From Leadbettera azotonutricia ZAS-9 (GTDB lineage: Bacteria; Spirochaetota; Spirochaetia; Treponematales; Breznakiellaceae), in NCBI RefSeq assembly GCF_000214355.1, contig NC_015577.1, positions 434,001 to 498,000 on the forward strand: a stretch of 64,000 bases of DNA. The letters are read 5' to 3'. Below the pieces are notes generated by a model. That model was not told where the DNA came from, ran no database searches, and saw only the letters and a list, made by a program, of their open reading frames with translations. Below are positions 22,411 through 31,708 of this stretch, in pieces. Position 1 is the stretch's first letter. The number at the start of each line of letters is the position of its first letter. The position numbers and the translations under genes were made by a program.

Positions 22411-24345
22411 ATGGAACAGGCGAAGGAACAGCTAAAAGAAAAGACCCTGCCCCTCATGCTTCGTTCCCGGGTGAGGGAAGCGCCGGAGATCGTTGTCCAA
22501 TACTCAAAAGATCCGGCGGGCTGGTTTATCACCAAGACTTACCATCAGCTTTATGACGAGGGCCGGTGGGTCGCGGCGGGGCTTTTGGAATTGGGGGCCA
22601 AGCGGGGGGACCTGGTGGGGCTTATCTCGGATAACCGCCAGGAATGGCTGGCAGCTGACTTCGGCATTCAGGCGATCGGGGCTGCGGATGTGCCCAGGGG
22701 GTCTGACACCCTGAACCAGGAGCTGAGTTACATACTTTCGTTTACGGGCTGCGGCATTTCTTTTGCAGAAAACCAGAAGCTGGCAGTCAAACTGCTTTCG
22801 TGCAAGGCGGATTTGCCTGAGCTAAAAATCATTGTTACCTTTGAGACTGTGGGCGCTGAAATTAAGGCCGAGGCCGAATCCCTGGGGATAACAATTTATT
22901 CCTACCGGGAACTCCTCAACCTGGGGAAAAACCGCAGGGAGATTTACCCTGGCGAGGTGGATGCTGAAATTGCCAAGGGCAAGGGGGATGACACTGTTAC
23001 GGTGATCTTTACTTCGGGCACAACAGGCGAACCCAAGGGGGTCATGCTGACCCACAAGACTTTTCTCTGCCAGGTTCCGCGTTTCCATTTGGTTTTTGAC
23101 ACCAAGCCCGGGGAGATTTGGCTTTCGGTACTGCCTGTGTGGCATGTGTTCGAGCGGGCCATCGAGTATGTGGCTCTCTACCATAAAAACGCCATTGCAT
23201 ATTCCAAGCCCATTTCGTCGGTACTTATGGCGGATTTTGCAAACATCAAACCCCACTGGATGGTGGCTGTTCCCCGGGTGTGGGAAGCTGTCATGGACGG
23301 TATTTACCGCAGCGTAAAACTGATGGGGAAATTCCAGGAATTCTTTTTCAACTTTTTTGTTTCTTTCGGTCTCATGTATGCTTATTTTAGGGATCTTGCA
23401 TTTGGGCTTATCCCCAATTTCCATGGGAGGGTAAGGGCTGTCGATGCGGTTCTGGGGTTTTTCCCCTGGCTGCTTTTGGCGCCTGTCCGGGGCCTGGCGT
23501 ATCTCATTGTGTTCCGCCGCCTCAAGCTCAGGCTGGGCGGCCGCTTCAGGGCTGGTATTTCCGGGGGCGGCGCCCTCCCTGCCAGGGTGGACCACTTCTT
23601 CAACGCTGTGGGATTGCGGCTGCAGGAAGGGTATGGCCTCACTGAGACTTCGCCCATTGTGAGCGTGCGCCAGTACCGCAAGAGCCGGCGGGGGACTATC
23701 GGGCAGATTCTGGTTGACGATACTGAATTCAGGATTCTGGATGACAAGGGGCGCGAATTGCCCCCGGGCAGCAGCGGCATACTTTATGTCCGGGGCCCTC
23801 AGGTGATGAAGGGCTATTACAAAAAGCCTGAACTGACTGCCGAGGTATTGAGCGCTGATGGCTGGCTTAACACGGGGGATATTGCCATGCATACCCGGGA
23901 CGGGGAGCTTCGCCTTACGGGCAGAGCCAAGGATACTATAGTGCTCAGGGGGGGCGAAAATGTTGAGCCTGTCCCCATTGAGAACAAGCTTAAAGAAAGC
24001 CCCCGCATCGGGCAGTGCGTGGTACTGGGGCAGGACCAGAAGTATTTGGCAGCCCTCATTGTGCCGGTGCAGGATGCGGTCATGGCTTTTGCGGAGGAGA
24101 ACAATATCCCCATTGTGGATTATGAGCTGCTCCTCCAGCAGCCTGAGATTGTCGAGATTATTTCGACTGATGTGGCGGATTTGGTCAACGCCAGGAATGG
24201 ATTCAAAGCCTTTGAGCGGATTTATAAATTCAAACTTTTGCCCAGGGCTTTTGATCAGGGAACTGAAATATCATCCAAACAGGAACCCCTGCGCCATAGG
24301 ATCATGATCAATTACGCAAAGGATATTCAAACCCTTTTTAAATAA
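22411..24345 (+). CDS. Long-chain fatty acid-CoA ligase (AMP-forming)
   Basis: 644 residues. The AMP-binding motif TSGTTGEPKG is at 201-210, GYGLTETSP at 407-415, then the hinge TGDIAMHTRDGELRLTGRAKD and the late catalytic region. It joins fatty acids to CoA using ATP. The length and the insert after the VLPVWHVFER segment are those of the FadD15-like long-chain ligases. No ribosome site is seen; the promoter implies a near-leaderless mRNA. A perfect operator overlaps the promoter. The 3' end overlaps the convergent NUDIX gene by 19 bases. Confidence 0.88.
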   Translation: MEQAKEQLKEKTLPLMLRSRVREAPEIVVQYSKDPAGWFITKTYHQLYDEGRWVAAGLLELGAKRGDLVGLISDNRQEWLAADFGIQAIGAADVPRGSDTLNQELSYILSFTGCGISFAENQKLAVKLLSCKADLPELKIIVTFETVGAEIKAEAESLGITIYSYRELLNLGKNRREIYPGEVDAEIAKGKGDDTVTVIFTSGTTGEPKGVMLTHKTFLCQVPRFHLVFDTKPGEIWLSVLPVWHVFERAIEYVALYHKNAIAYSKPISSVLMADFANIKPHWMVAVPRVWEAVMDGIYRSVKLMGKFQEFFFNFFVSFGLMYAYFRDLAFGLIPNFHGRVRAVDAVLGFFPWLLLAPVRGLAYLIVFRRLKLRLGGRFRAGISGGGALPARVDHFFNAVGLRLQEGYGLTETSPIVSVRQYRKSRRGTIGQILVDDTEFRILDDKGRELPPGSSGILYVRGPQVMKGYYKKPELTAEVLSADGWLNTGDIAMHTRDGELRLTGRAKDTIVLRGGENVEPVPIENKLKESPRIGQCVVLGQDQKYLAALIVPVQDAVMAFAEENNIPIVDYELLLQQPEIVEIISTDVADLVNARNGFKAFERIYKFKLLPRAFDQGTEISSKQEPLRHRIMINYAKDIQTLFK

Positions 24346-24845
24346 GCAGCCATGGCGCGGCGGGTGGAATCGAAAGCCAAATCTTCCGGTTTCACCTCAT
24401 CTGGCCTTAGAAAACGTATATCTTCTATTTCCCCTGCTTCGGGGCGCAGATCTGCCGCGGTCAGATCCGGCGCATGGATTGTGAAAAAAAGATCGCAGGT
24501 ATTGTACACAATATTTTTGTAAGGATAGATATTCGGGAAGGACGCGAAAAGCTCAATCTCCGTTCCGGGGGGAGGCGTCCAGCCTATCTCTTCCTGAAGC
24601 TCCCGGCGCAGACCTTCCAGGGCGCCTTCGCCGGGATCGACAAAACCGCCGGGCAGGGCAAGCTTACCCCTGGAGGGCTCTTTGCCCCTCACGAGGAGTA
24701 TCACTCCATTGGGGGTTGATACTACGCAGCCTGTGGCGGCAGCGGTGTTATGGTAATAGGTAAAGCCGCAGTCGGGGCATTTAAAAACCCTGTTGTCCTT
24801 AAAGATGATTTTTGTTGATCCGCAGGCAGGGCAAAACTTGAACAT
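24327..24845 (-). CDS. NUDIX hydrolase with zinc ribbon
   Basis: 172 residues from ATG 24845 (MFKFCPACGS), preferred to an earlier ATG that would overlap the divergent gene. A four-Cys zinc ribbon (5, 8, 23, 26) precedes the NUDIX box at about 67-89 (GGFVDPGEGALEGLRRELQE then EIG). The layout is like NADH pyrophosphatase or ADP-ribose-type hydrolases; substrate uncertain. It faces away from the thioesterase gene. Confidence 0.85.
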   Translation of the reverse strand: MFKFCPACGSTKIIFKDNRVFKCPDCGFTYYHNTAAATGCVVSTPNGVILLVRGKEPSRGKLALPGGFVDPGEGALEGLRRELQEEIGWTPPPGTEIELFASFPNIYPYKNIVYNTCDLFFTIHAPDLTAADLRPEAGEIEDIRFLRPDEVKPEDLAFDSTRRAMAAYLKRV

Positions 24846-24865
24846 AAAAAAAAGTACCATGCCAA

Positions 24866-24895
24866 TTGAAAAGCAGCAAGCACCTGGGGTAAAAT
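24866..24895 (+). promoter_or_regulatory. Leaderless promoter of thioesterase gene
   Basis: TTGAAA (24866-24871), 18 bases, TAAAAT (24890-24895). The start of transcription would fall on the ATG at 24901. Confidence 0.5.
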
Positions 24896-24900
24896 GGATC

Positions 24901-25302
24901 ATGATTGCAGAATGTACTTTGCAGGTGCGCAGCTATGAATGTGACAGCAACGGCCATGTAAACAATGCCAATTACCTTAACTATCTTGAATATGCGCGCT
25001 ACGAATTTTTAAAGTCCATTGGGTTTGATTACCCAAAGGTCATCAGCTCCGGTTACGGCATGTATGTGGCCCGCATCGAAATCGATTATAAAAAATCGGT
25101 CTTTACCGACGAGACCCTGGTTATACAATCGTGGCCTCTCAAGAAAGGCGCGGTAAGTGGGATCATTGCGCAGAAGATACTGAGAGGCGAGGACGTCATC
25201 GCGGAGGCAAAGGTCACCTGGGCTTTTGTGGATTCCAAAGGCGTGCCTACCAAGATACCGCCTGAATGGAATATGCCGGGGTTCCTGCCTGACAAAGCCT
25301 AA
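24901..25302 (+). CDS. Acyl-CoA thioesterase (4HBT hotdog fold)
   Basis: 133 residues from ATG 24901. YECDSNGHVNNANYLNYLEY with Asp15 is the 4-hydroxybenzoyl-CoA/YbgC-type active site, on the first long helix of a hotdog fold; the later strand VIQSWPLKKG fits as well. It cleaves acyl-CoA esters. The frame extends upstream but only across the divergent promoter region. No ribosome site; see the promoter entry. The end overlaps ddl by four bases, convergent. Confidence 0.85.
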   Translation: MIAECTLQVRSYECDSNGHVNNANYLNYLEYARYEFLKSIGFDYPKVISSGYGMYVARIEIDYKKSVFTDETLVIQSWPLKKGAVSGIIAQKILRGEDVIAEAKVTWAFVDSKGVPTKIPPEWNMPGFLPDKA

Positions 25303-26396
25303 ATGCTGGTCTTAAGGCTTTTCTCTTTTTCAAAACGCTTTATGGCAAGCTGAATAAGGGTATCTATCAATTTGCTGTAAGAGATGCCGCCGGCTTCCCA
25401 AAGCTTGGGGTACATGCTGATTTTTGTAAAACCCGGCATGGTGTTGATCTCGTTGATGATTGCTTCGCCATTGGGCTTGAGGAAGAAGTCCACCCGTGAA
25501 AGACCTTCGCACTCCAGGGCCTTAAAGGCTTTTATGGCAAGCTCCTGAATTTGCCTGATTGTTTCCGGCGGCAGCCTGGCCGGAATCTCCAGGGTTGCCC
25601 CTTTTTCGTCTATATACTTGGCATCGTAGGAATAAAACTCGTGGGTAGAAATGACTTCACCCGGGAGGGACGCTTCGGGCTCTTCGTTGCCCAGGACCGA
25701 ACATTCCAGTTCCCTGCCGGGGATAAATTCTTCCAATATTGCCTTGGTGTCGAACTTAAAAGCCTCGGCCAGCGCAGCATGGTATTCTTCTTCATTATGG
25801 ATTTTGCTGACCCCCACGGAAGAACCCATATTGGCGGGCTTGATGAAAATGGGCAGGCCAAGTGCTTCAGTTATTTCCTTAAAGGGAGGGGTTTTTTCGT
25901 GGGACTTAAGGGATTTGAATTTGCCTATGGGGAGGCCGGCATCGCGGAAGAGGCGCTTCATCACGTCCTTGTCCATCCCTACAGCCGATGCCAGCACCCC
26001 TGTTCCTACAAAGGGGATGTTCGCCAGCTTGAGGAGGCCCTGGACGGTTCCATCCTCCCCAAAAGGACCGTGCAAAATAGGGAAAACCACATCGATAGTC
26101 TGGGCTGTAGGCTGAGGTTCCCCTATGGATAAATTGGATATTTTCCCTCCGCTTTCGGGAACCAAGGCTACCCAGTCAGACGAGTGGTTCAATGCGATTA
26201 GGCGGGGATTTTCCGCATGGAGAAGGAAACCTGAGGCATCGCCTTTTAGCCAGCGGCCATCCTTGGCAATGCCTATAAGCACAGGGTTGTATTTTTCCCT
26301 ATCCAGGGCGTCGAATACGTTCTTTGCCGATTGGAGCGAAACTTCATGTTCCGCCGACTTGCCGCCGAAAAGTATGCCTACATTGATTTTCTTCAC
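25299..26396 (-). CDS. ddl: D-alanine--D-alanine ligase
   Basis: 365 residues, ATP-grasp. The start NVGILFGGKSAEHEVSLQSA, the FPILHGPFGEDGTVQGLL loop, IPFVGTGVLASAVGMDKDVM, IKPANMGSSVGVSK and the final EINTMPGFTKISMYPKLW are all standard Ddl motifs. It makes the D-Ala-D-Ala end of the peptidoglycan stem. The loop HEFYSYDAKYIDEKG carries the Tyr-Asp-Ala-Lys-Tyr of D-Ala-specific enzymes, so D-lactate ligase is unlikely. Confidence 0.95.
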   Translation of the reverse strand: MKKINVGILFGGKSAEHEVSLQSAKNVFDALDREKYNPVLIGIAKDGRWLKGDASGFLLHAENPRLIALNHSSDWVALVPESGGKISNLSIGEPQPTAQTIDVVFPILHGPFGEDGTVQGLLKLANIPFVGTGVLASAVGMDKDVMKRLFRDAGLPIGKFKSLKSHEKTPPFKEITEALGLPIFIKPANMGSSVGVSKIHNEEEYHAALAEAFKFDTKAILEEFIPGRELECSVLGNEEPEASLPGEVISTHEFYSYDAKYIDEKGATLEIPARLPPETIRQIQELAIKAFKALECEGLSRVDFFLKPNGEAIINEINTMPGFTKISMYPKLWEAGGISYSKLIDTLIQLAIKRFEKEKSLKTSI

Positions 26397-26447
26397 TGTT
26401 CCAGTATAGTGGGATGGTCTTTCTGTGGCAATGCTTTTTAGGGTGGA

Positions 26448-26564
26448 ATGAAAACGAAACGAAATTCTCCATTTATTGGGTTGGCCCTGGCGGCCTTTTT
26501 ATTTGCTGGCTGTGCCGGGGACCGCAGCCAGCTGGCGCACCGCCATTACTACCGTGCGTTTTAG
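26448..26564 (+). CDS. Possible 38-residue lipopeptide
   Basis: ATG 26448 with AGGGTGG before it encodes a basic start, a hydrophobic core and the lipobox LFAGC (Cys22), then only 16 more residues. A processed product would be a 17-residue lipid-anchored peptide, similar in size to lysis or entericidin-type peptides. The 3' half overlaps the end of the TetR gene on the other strand, so it may also be the stump of a lost lipoprotein gene. Confidence 0.35.
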   Translation: MKTKRNSPFIGLALAAFLFAGCAGDRSQLAHRHYYRAF

Positions 26565-27113
26565 ATCGTCTACCGCGGTCTGCTTGAGTATGACCAAGCG
26601 GAATGCTGCGGTTTCCACAAGCCCGTAAAGGAGATTGTCGGCATCCTTGATATTGACCTTGGCAATTTCGCCTTTTTTGATGCCTTCTATAAGGATAGTC
26701 GCAAGTATGTGCCGTAAGCGTATGGTGCGGCGGCGCACACGGTAATCGGGATCGTGGCTGCCCTTGGCAAGGTAGAGCAGGTAATTCATTATCACCGTAA
26801 GAAGGCGGCGGTTTTCTTCGAGCTTGTCTATTACCTTTATGAGCATGAGCGAAAGTTTGTCAACGGAATTGAGGGTTTCGTCGCTGCCGACTTCTGTTAT
26901 GTCATGCTCCAGGCCCGCGAGGAGCTGCTTTATGCTGAAGTTAAAAATATCCTTCTTGTTTTTAAAATAGATGTAGAGGGTAGTTCTGGTGATGCCGCAG
27001 CGGTCGGCTATCTTTTGAAAGGTAACGTCTTCGAAGCCATCGTCCATAAAAGCATCCAGCGCTTTTTCGAGTATCTCCCTTCTGCGCTTGTCGTGTTCAA
27101 CAACAATAGACAT
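26499..27113 (-). CDS. TetR-family regulator
   Basis: 204 residues from ATG 27113 (MSIVVEHDKR). The helix-turn-helix is at about 8-54 (EILEKALDAFMDDGFEDVTF, IADRCGITRTTLYIYFKNKK). The C-terminal ligand domain is helical and not specific. The gene follows the RNA methyltransferase gene by eight bases, in one operon. A fatty-acid signal is possible, given the acyl-CoA synthetase operator at 22345, but not shown. Confidence 0.88.
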   Translation of the reverse strand: MSIVVEHDKRRREILEKALDAFMDDGFEDVTFQKIADRCGITRTTLYIYFKNKKDIFNFSIKQLLAGLEHDITEVGSDETLNSVDKLSLMLIKVIDKLEENRRLLTVIMNYLLYLAKGSHDPDYRVRRRTIRLRHILATILIEGIKKGEIAKVNIKDADNLLYGLVETAAFRLVILKQTAVDDLKRTVVMAVRQLAAVPGTASK

Positions 27114-27121
27114 ACATACCC

Positions 27122-28297
27122 CTAAATTTTTTCGTATTGATATAAATAGGAATGGATTGCCCCATTCGTAATATCCCTGCAAGAGTCGGCCTTTCTGCCA
27201 AAGAAGGACTCAAAGCCCGGGTGGTCCGTGATGAGGGCGAGCTTCCAATCCCGGAAGCGTTCGGATAGGCCGCCCATTTCGGCATATACTTTTTCCGCCG
27301 ATTCAGCGTCCCCCAGGCGTTTGCCGTAGGGCGGGTTGGTAATGATAAAGCCGGTGTCTGTATCATTTTCAAATTTCGGCGCAGCTGCCTGCTCCATGGG
27401 GAGGGCTTTAAATTCCGGCAGTACGACGCTCCCCTGGAGGGGCGCCCTGATGCGCTCCAGGTTGGCTTTGGCGTTTGCAACGGCCCTGGGGTCTGCATCG
27501 CTGCCGGCTATGCGCACAAGCCTTGTAAAATCGGCCTTGCCTATGAATTCTTCCCGCACCTGCTTTTCGACAACTTTGTCCGAGATGAGGAGCTTGTCCA
27601 GGGCAAAAGGCCGCCTGAGTCCGGGGGCCAGATCCCATGCGTACATGGCTGCCTCGGCGGCAATAGTGCCCGAACCGCAGAAGGGGTCATAGAGGGGGAA
27701 TTTCCGCTTCCACCCCGAAAGGAGTATGATGGCTGCGGCTGTGGTTTCCCGCAATGGCGCGATGCCCCCGTCGGTGCGGTAGCCCCGCTTAAAGAGGGGA
27801 TCGCCCGAAAGGTCCAAAAGTATGGAAGCTCTGTCCTTTTCGATATAGACTCTGATTTCCGCGATGTCGTCCCCTTCGGGGAGGCGGGCGAGCTTCAATT
27901 TTTCGCAGAGCTTTTCCGCAGCAGCCTTGTGGACCACCGCCTGTATGCTGGTTTCGGCGCTGAGCCTGGAACGGTTGGTCCGTACCTTGGCTACCCTGAG
28001 CCCCATGCCGGAAGGTATGAATTCTTCCCAGGGAACTGCCCTGACGCCTTCAAAAAGGGCGTCAAAATCCCCAGCCTGGAACCAGGCGGCTTCGAGGAGC
28101 ACCCTGTCGGCTGTCCTTAGGCCCATGAGGGTTTTGTAGAGCCCCTGCAGGCCGGCCTTAAAGCGCACCCTGCCAAAGCCCCCCTCGTCCATTTTGAGGC
28201 CCATTTTGCGTATTTCGTTGGAGACAACTTTTTCGGCCCCTACTGCGCAAAGGGCTGCGGCTGTGTATTCTTTCTGCACTCTAACATTATAGCACAA
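27122..28297 (-). CDS. THUMP-domain RNA methyltransferase (RlmL-like)
   Basis: 391 residues. N-terminal ferredoxin-like and THUMP domains (about 1-165), then a Rossmann methyltransferase with YDPFCGSGTIAAEAA for SAM and IITNPPYGKRLG, the NPPY motif for methylation of a base amino group. This is the YcbY-N/RlmL class that makes m2G in 23S rRNA. It is the first gene of the pair with TetR. Target site not provable here. Confidence 0.88.
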   Translation of the reverse strand: MCYNVRVQKEYTAAALCAVGAEKVVSNEIRKMGLKMDEGGFGRVRFKAGLQGLYKTLMGLRTADRVLLEAAWFQAGDFDALFEGVRAVPWEEFIPSGMGLRVAKVRTNRSRLSAETSIQAVVHKAAAEKLCEKLKLARLPEGDDIAEIRVYIEKDRASILLDLSGDPLFKRGYRTDGGIAPLRETTAAAIILLSGWKRKFPLYDPFCGSGTIAAEAAMYAWDLAPGLRRPFALDKLLISDKVVEKQVREEFIGKADFTRLVRIAGSDADPRAVANAKANLERIRAPLQGSVVLPEFKALPMEQAAAPKFENDTDTGFIITNPPYGKRLGDAESAEKVYAEMGGLSERFRDWKLALITDHPGFESFFGRKADSCRDITNGAIHSYLYQYEKI

Positions 28298-28329
28298 AAT
28301 GTTAATTTGTCGAGAAAGATCCGGTTGTA

Positions 28330-28358
28330 TTGATAAAGCTTTGTAGAACCCCTATAAT
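28330..28358 (+). promoter_or_regulatory. Strong promoter of phosphofructokinase gene
   Basis: TTGATA (28330-28335), 17 bases, perfect TATAAT (28353-28358). AAAGGAG follows before the ATG, so this mRNA has a short leader with a strong ribosome site. Confidence 0.8.
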
Positions 28359-28379
28359 TATCAATCAAAAGGAGTTCTT

Positions 28380-29723
28380 ATGGCCGATGCTATTGATTTT
28401 ACTATTGAAGAATTGGGAAAGCGCAGCATAAAGTCGCCCATTGCCATGTCCACTGTACGTGGGGATATGATAGCCAACTATGTAACGGATGATCAATTTT
28501 TACGTTATAATACGGAGGTAAAAGTAGGCCCTCAGCCGCCCCTTAAGCGATCCCAGATTATAGAATGTGCCGGTCCCAGGGAAATGATCTATTTTACCCC
28601 TGCCCATGTGCATGCAGGCATCGTAAGCTGCGGCGGCCTTTGCCCTGGCATTAACGACGTGATCCGCTCCATTGTGCGCTGCCTGTGGTACCGCTATGGG
28701 GTAAAGAGGATTTCGGGAATACAGTACGGGTATAAGGGTTTCCTCCCGGAATACCAATTCGGCGTAACCCAATTGGACCCCGACAAGGTGGATGAGATTC
28801 ACAAGCTCGGGGGTACGTACCTTGGAAGCGCCCGGGGCGGCGGCAAAGAGGTGGGGAAGATTGTGGATGCCATAGAACAGCTTAATCTCAATATGCTCTT
28901 TACCATAGGTGGTGACGGCACCCAGCATGGCACCCTGGACATTGCCGACGAAATCGAAAAACGACACCTTAAGATCGCCCTGATTGGCATTCCCAAGACT
29001 GTTGACAATGACTTCTCCCTCATCCAGAAATCCTTTGGTTTCGATACTGCCGTTGACAAGGCGGTGGAAGTTGTTGCGGCTGCCCACATGGAAGCCCGCT
29101 CCGCCATAAACGGCATAGGCCTTGTAAAGGTCATGGGCCGTGAATCGGGCTTCATCGCCGCGCACACCGCCCTTGCAAGCCACGAGGTCAACTTTGTGCT
29201 CATTCCCGAAGTGCCCTTCAACCTTGAGGGCTATAACGGTTTCCTTACCCACCTTGAGAAGCGCATTGTAAGCCGTCACCACGCGGTGATTATCGTGGCC
29301 GAAGGAGCCATGCAGGATCAGCTTATCACTGATAAACAGCTTGACGCCGGCGGAAACCTTAAATACGCCGATGTGGGTACCTATCTCCGGGACAGGATCA
29401 CCAAGTACTTTGCTGAAAAGAAGATTGAGATCAATCTCAAGTACATCGATCCCAGCTACATTATCCGCTCTGCCCCTGCCAACCCTGCCGATTCCATCTA
29501 CTGCGAAAGGCTGGGGAACGCTGCGGTGCATGCGGCCATGGCCGGCAAGACCAGGCTCATCATCGGCCTGGTGAACAATGAATTTGTCCACCTTCCCATC
29601 AAGACGGTTATTTCCACCAGGAACCATGTAGACCCCGAGGGCAACCTTTGGCGGGACACCCTGGATGCTACCCATCAGCCGGCTCTCATGGTGAACCAAT
29701 TCGGCGATGGCAAAGCTAAATAA
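28380..29723 (+). CDS. 6-phosphofructokinase, long spirochaete/plant type
   Basis: 447 residues. [25 protein letters not shown] (177-184), PKTVDND (205-211, catalytic Asp209) and [14 protein letters not shown] are the core motifs. Relatives are often annotated as pyrophosphate-dependent. The residue after GGD is Gly180, which usually means ATP use, while Lys206 is a feature shared with pyrophosphate enzymes and with the plant/trypanosome ATP enzymes. ATP use is the more likely. Glycolysis, cytoplasm. Strong promoter and ribosome site; followed by the LarA-like gene. Confidence 0.9.
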   Translation: MADAIDFTIEELGKRSIKSPIAMSTVRGDMIANYVTDDQFLRYNTEVKVGPQPPLKRSQIIECAGPREMIYFTPAHVHAGIVSCGGLCPGINDVIRSIVRCLWYRYGVKRISGIQYGYKGFLPEYQFGVTQLDPDKVDEIHKLGGTYLGSARGGGKEVGKIVDAIEQLNLNMLFTIGGDGTQHGTLDIADEIEKRHLKIALIGIPKTVDNDFSLIQKSFGFDTAVDKAVEVVAAAHMEARSAINGIGLVKVMGRESGFIAAHTALASHEVNFVLIPEVPFNLEGYNGFLTHLEKRIVSRHHAVIIVAEGAMQDQLITDKQLDAGGNLKYADVGTYLRDRITKYFAEKKIEINLKYIDPSYIIRSAPANPADSIYCERLGNAAVHAAMAGKTRLIIGLVNNEFVHLPIKTVISTRNHVDPEGNLWRDTLDATHQPALMVNQFGDGKAK

Positions 29724-29739
29724 AGCCTGGTGATTTGGG

Positions 29740-31032
29740 GTGTCGGAAAAAACCTATCTTGCAAAGGGCGGACCTCTTCTGGATCTTTCGGACCAGGAGA
29801 TAGATGAACTTTTCTCCCAGGCTCTTCATGATGCGCTGGGAGATATTAAAGGTTCGGGCCCTGCGCTGCTCCTTCCCCCGGATATAACCCGCTTCCATTC
29901 GCGGGCAGGCTTCCTTACCGATATTGCTTCCCGCGAACTTTCGTGCACCGTGATGCCTGCCCTGGGCACTCATATGCCCATGACCAACGCAGAGCTTGGC
30001 CGCATGTTCCCCAAAACCCCTCTCGATAAATTCCGCGTCCATGACTGGCGCAATGATGTGGTCGAGCTGGGCCGCCTCGACGCCGCCTGGGTGGAAAAAG
30101 CTACCGAAGGCAAAGTCGGCTATGACTTCCCGGTGCAGGTCAACAAGCTGCTGGCGAACGGCGGCTTTTCCCTTATCGTGTCCATGGGGCAGGTAGTCCC
30201 CCACGAGGTGATAGGCATGGCCAACCACGCCAAGAATCTCCTGGTGGGGACAGGCGGCAAGGAGGCCATAGACAAAAGCCACTTTGCAGGGGCGTGCTAC
30301 GGCATGGAACGCATGATGGGCAGGGCCGACACGCCTGTGCGCGCCATGTTCGACGAGGGCCTCCGTTGTTTTGGCAATAAGCTGCCCCCTGTTTTGTACG
30401 CCCTTACGGTGATAGGTTCCCGCAGCGACGGTTCACTGGCAGTCCGGGGCCTCTTTGTGGGTTTTGGCAGGGAATGTTTTGCCAAGGCTGCCGCCCTTGC
30501 CCGTGAAGTCAACGTGGACATTATGGATGAACCCATCCATAAAGCAGTGGTCTACCTGGAGCCCGAAGAATTCCGCACCACTTGGCTGGGCAACAAGGCC
30601 ATTTACCGTACCCGCATGGCCATGGCCGATGGCGGCGAACTTCTGATCCTGGCGCCGGCTCTTGAGCGTTTCGGAGAGGATCTTGGCGTCGATGCGCTTA
30701 TCCGCAAATTCGGCTACCGCCCAGGTAAAGTCATCCTCGAAAAAGCAGCTAGCGAAAAAGAGCTGGCCGAAAATTTAAGCGTTGCAGCCCACCTCATCCA
30801 CGGCTCAAGCGAAGGCCGCTTTACCGTGCGTTACTGCCCCGGCCCCGGCTTGAGCCGCGCCGAGATAGAATCTGTAGGCTATGAATGGGGCAGTCTCGAA
30901 GAGGTCCTTGCCCGCTACGATGTCAGGAAGCTTTCCCTGGGCTGGAACACCCTTGCCGACGGGGAGCGCATTTTCTTTGTGCCGAACCCGGCGCTGGGAT
31001 TGTGGGCGGAGAGGGCGAGGTTTGGGGTGTGA
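29740..31032 (+). CDS. LarA-like (DUF2088) nickel-racemase family protein
   Basis: 430 residues, GTG start 16 bases after the phosphofructokinase stop. LLPPDITRFHSRAGFLT, MPALGTHMPMT, GQVVPHEVIGMANHAKNLL and KSHFAGACYGMERM follow the order of the lactate racemase family, whose members use a nickel-pincer nucleotide to epimerise hydroxy acids. The true substrate is unknown; no larB, larC or larE cofactor genes are in the window. Weak ribosome site, so it is probably co-transcribed with the upstream gene. Confidence 0.75.
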   Translation: MSEKTYLAKGGPLLDLSDQEIDELFSQALHDALGDIKGSGPALLLPPDITRFHSRAGFLTDIASRELSCTVMPALGTHMPMTNAELGRMFPKTPLDKFRVHDWRNDVVELGRLDAAWVEKATEGKVGYDFPVQVNKLLANGGFSLIVSMGQVVPHEVIGMANHAKNLLVGTGGKEAIDKSHFAGACYGMERMMGRADTPVRAMFDEGLRCFGNKLPPVLYALTVIGSRSDGSLAVRGLFVGFGRECFAKAAALAREVNVDIMDEPIHKAVVYLEPEEFRTTWLGNKAIYRTRMAMADGGELLILAPALERFGEDLGVDALIRKFGYRPGKVILEKAASEKELAENLSVAAHLIHGSSEGRFTVRYCPGPGLSRAEIESVGYEWGSLEEVLARYDVRKLSLGWNTLADGERIFFVPNPALGLWAERARFGV

Positions 31033-31090
31033 ACGAGCTTTCTCAACCGTTAGCCGGAGAGAAATGCATTATTTATATTTCTGCTTAAAA

Positions 31091-31450
31091 TTATAAGGCT
31101 TCGATTTCTTCTTGTGAGAGATGGGTGGCAGCTGCAATCTTTTCTATAGGATCACCCTGGGCTTTTAACGCCCGGGCTATTTCCCTCCGGCTATCCATAA
31201 CCGCATCTGCCAGAACAGCCGCGTCATCACGGCGGTATTTTTCCTTGAGGTCGGCGATCATGCGGCGGCGTTCGCTCCAGGTGAGTTTTTTATATTCCGC
31301 AATAATGGGGCGGACTTCGGGGTGTTTTTCTGCAAGCATGTTGAATTCCTCCTCCTTTCGGCATTTGAAGAACTGAAGCCACGCCCACATAGGAGAGCCA
31401 TCATCATCCTTGGGCAGCTTCGGCAATTCTATTATATAGAGTTTTAGCAA
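31091..31450 (-). pseudogene. Rpn-family nuclease/transposase remnant
   Basis: 119 codons matching the C-terminal third of Rpn (PD-(D/E)XK recombination-promoting nuclease) proteins: IIELPKLP, MWAWLQFFKCRKEEEF, a long basic helix region and the final IAAATHLSQEEIEAL. The nuclease domain with its acids is missing. The first possible start is a TTG, and a stop codon lies a few codons before it in frame. It is a 5'-truncated fossil. Confidence 0.65.
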
Positions 31451-31708
31451 ATTCGTAAAAATTTCCTTGAAATGTTATTCTGAAGGGGTACCTATACGAT
31501 ACTTATATTGGGAATTGCATAATGGGCAAATTTTTCCCAGCAGGGTAAATTTTGCTTTGCCTTTGTCTCTTTGTGATGATTTTTTAAGGTTTTCATGCCC
31601 TTTTGTCCTCCAATCCCGCTTGGCACGGAATTTGCTAATATATAGACGGGCCGTTGGCCTGATTTCAGTTTTGACAAGAAAACTTCTGCAGAGGTTGAAG
31701 GGATTTTT
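31451..31708. other. Gap before exported protein gene
   Basis: About 258 bases. TTGACA at 31672 is a possible -35 for the following gene but no clear -10 follows. Otherwise nothing recognised. Confidence 0.35.

Noticed and set aside
22822-23892. 356-codon minus-strand frame over the acyl-CoA synthetase gene
   Set aside because: Antisense shadow; no motif.
28500-29699. Long minus-strand frame over the phosphofructokinase gene
   Set aside because: Antisense to a clear enzyme gene with a strong promoter; no ribosome site or family.
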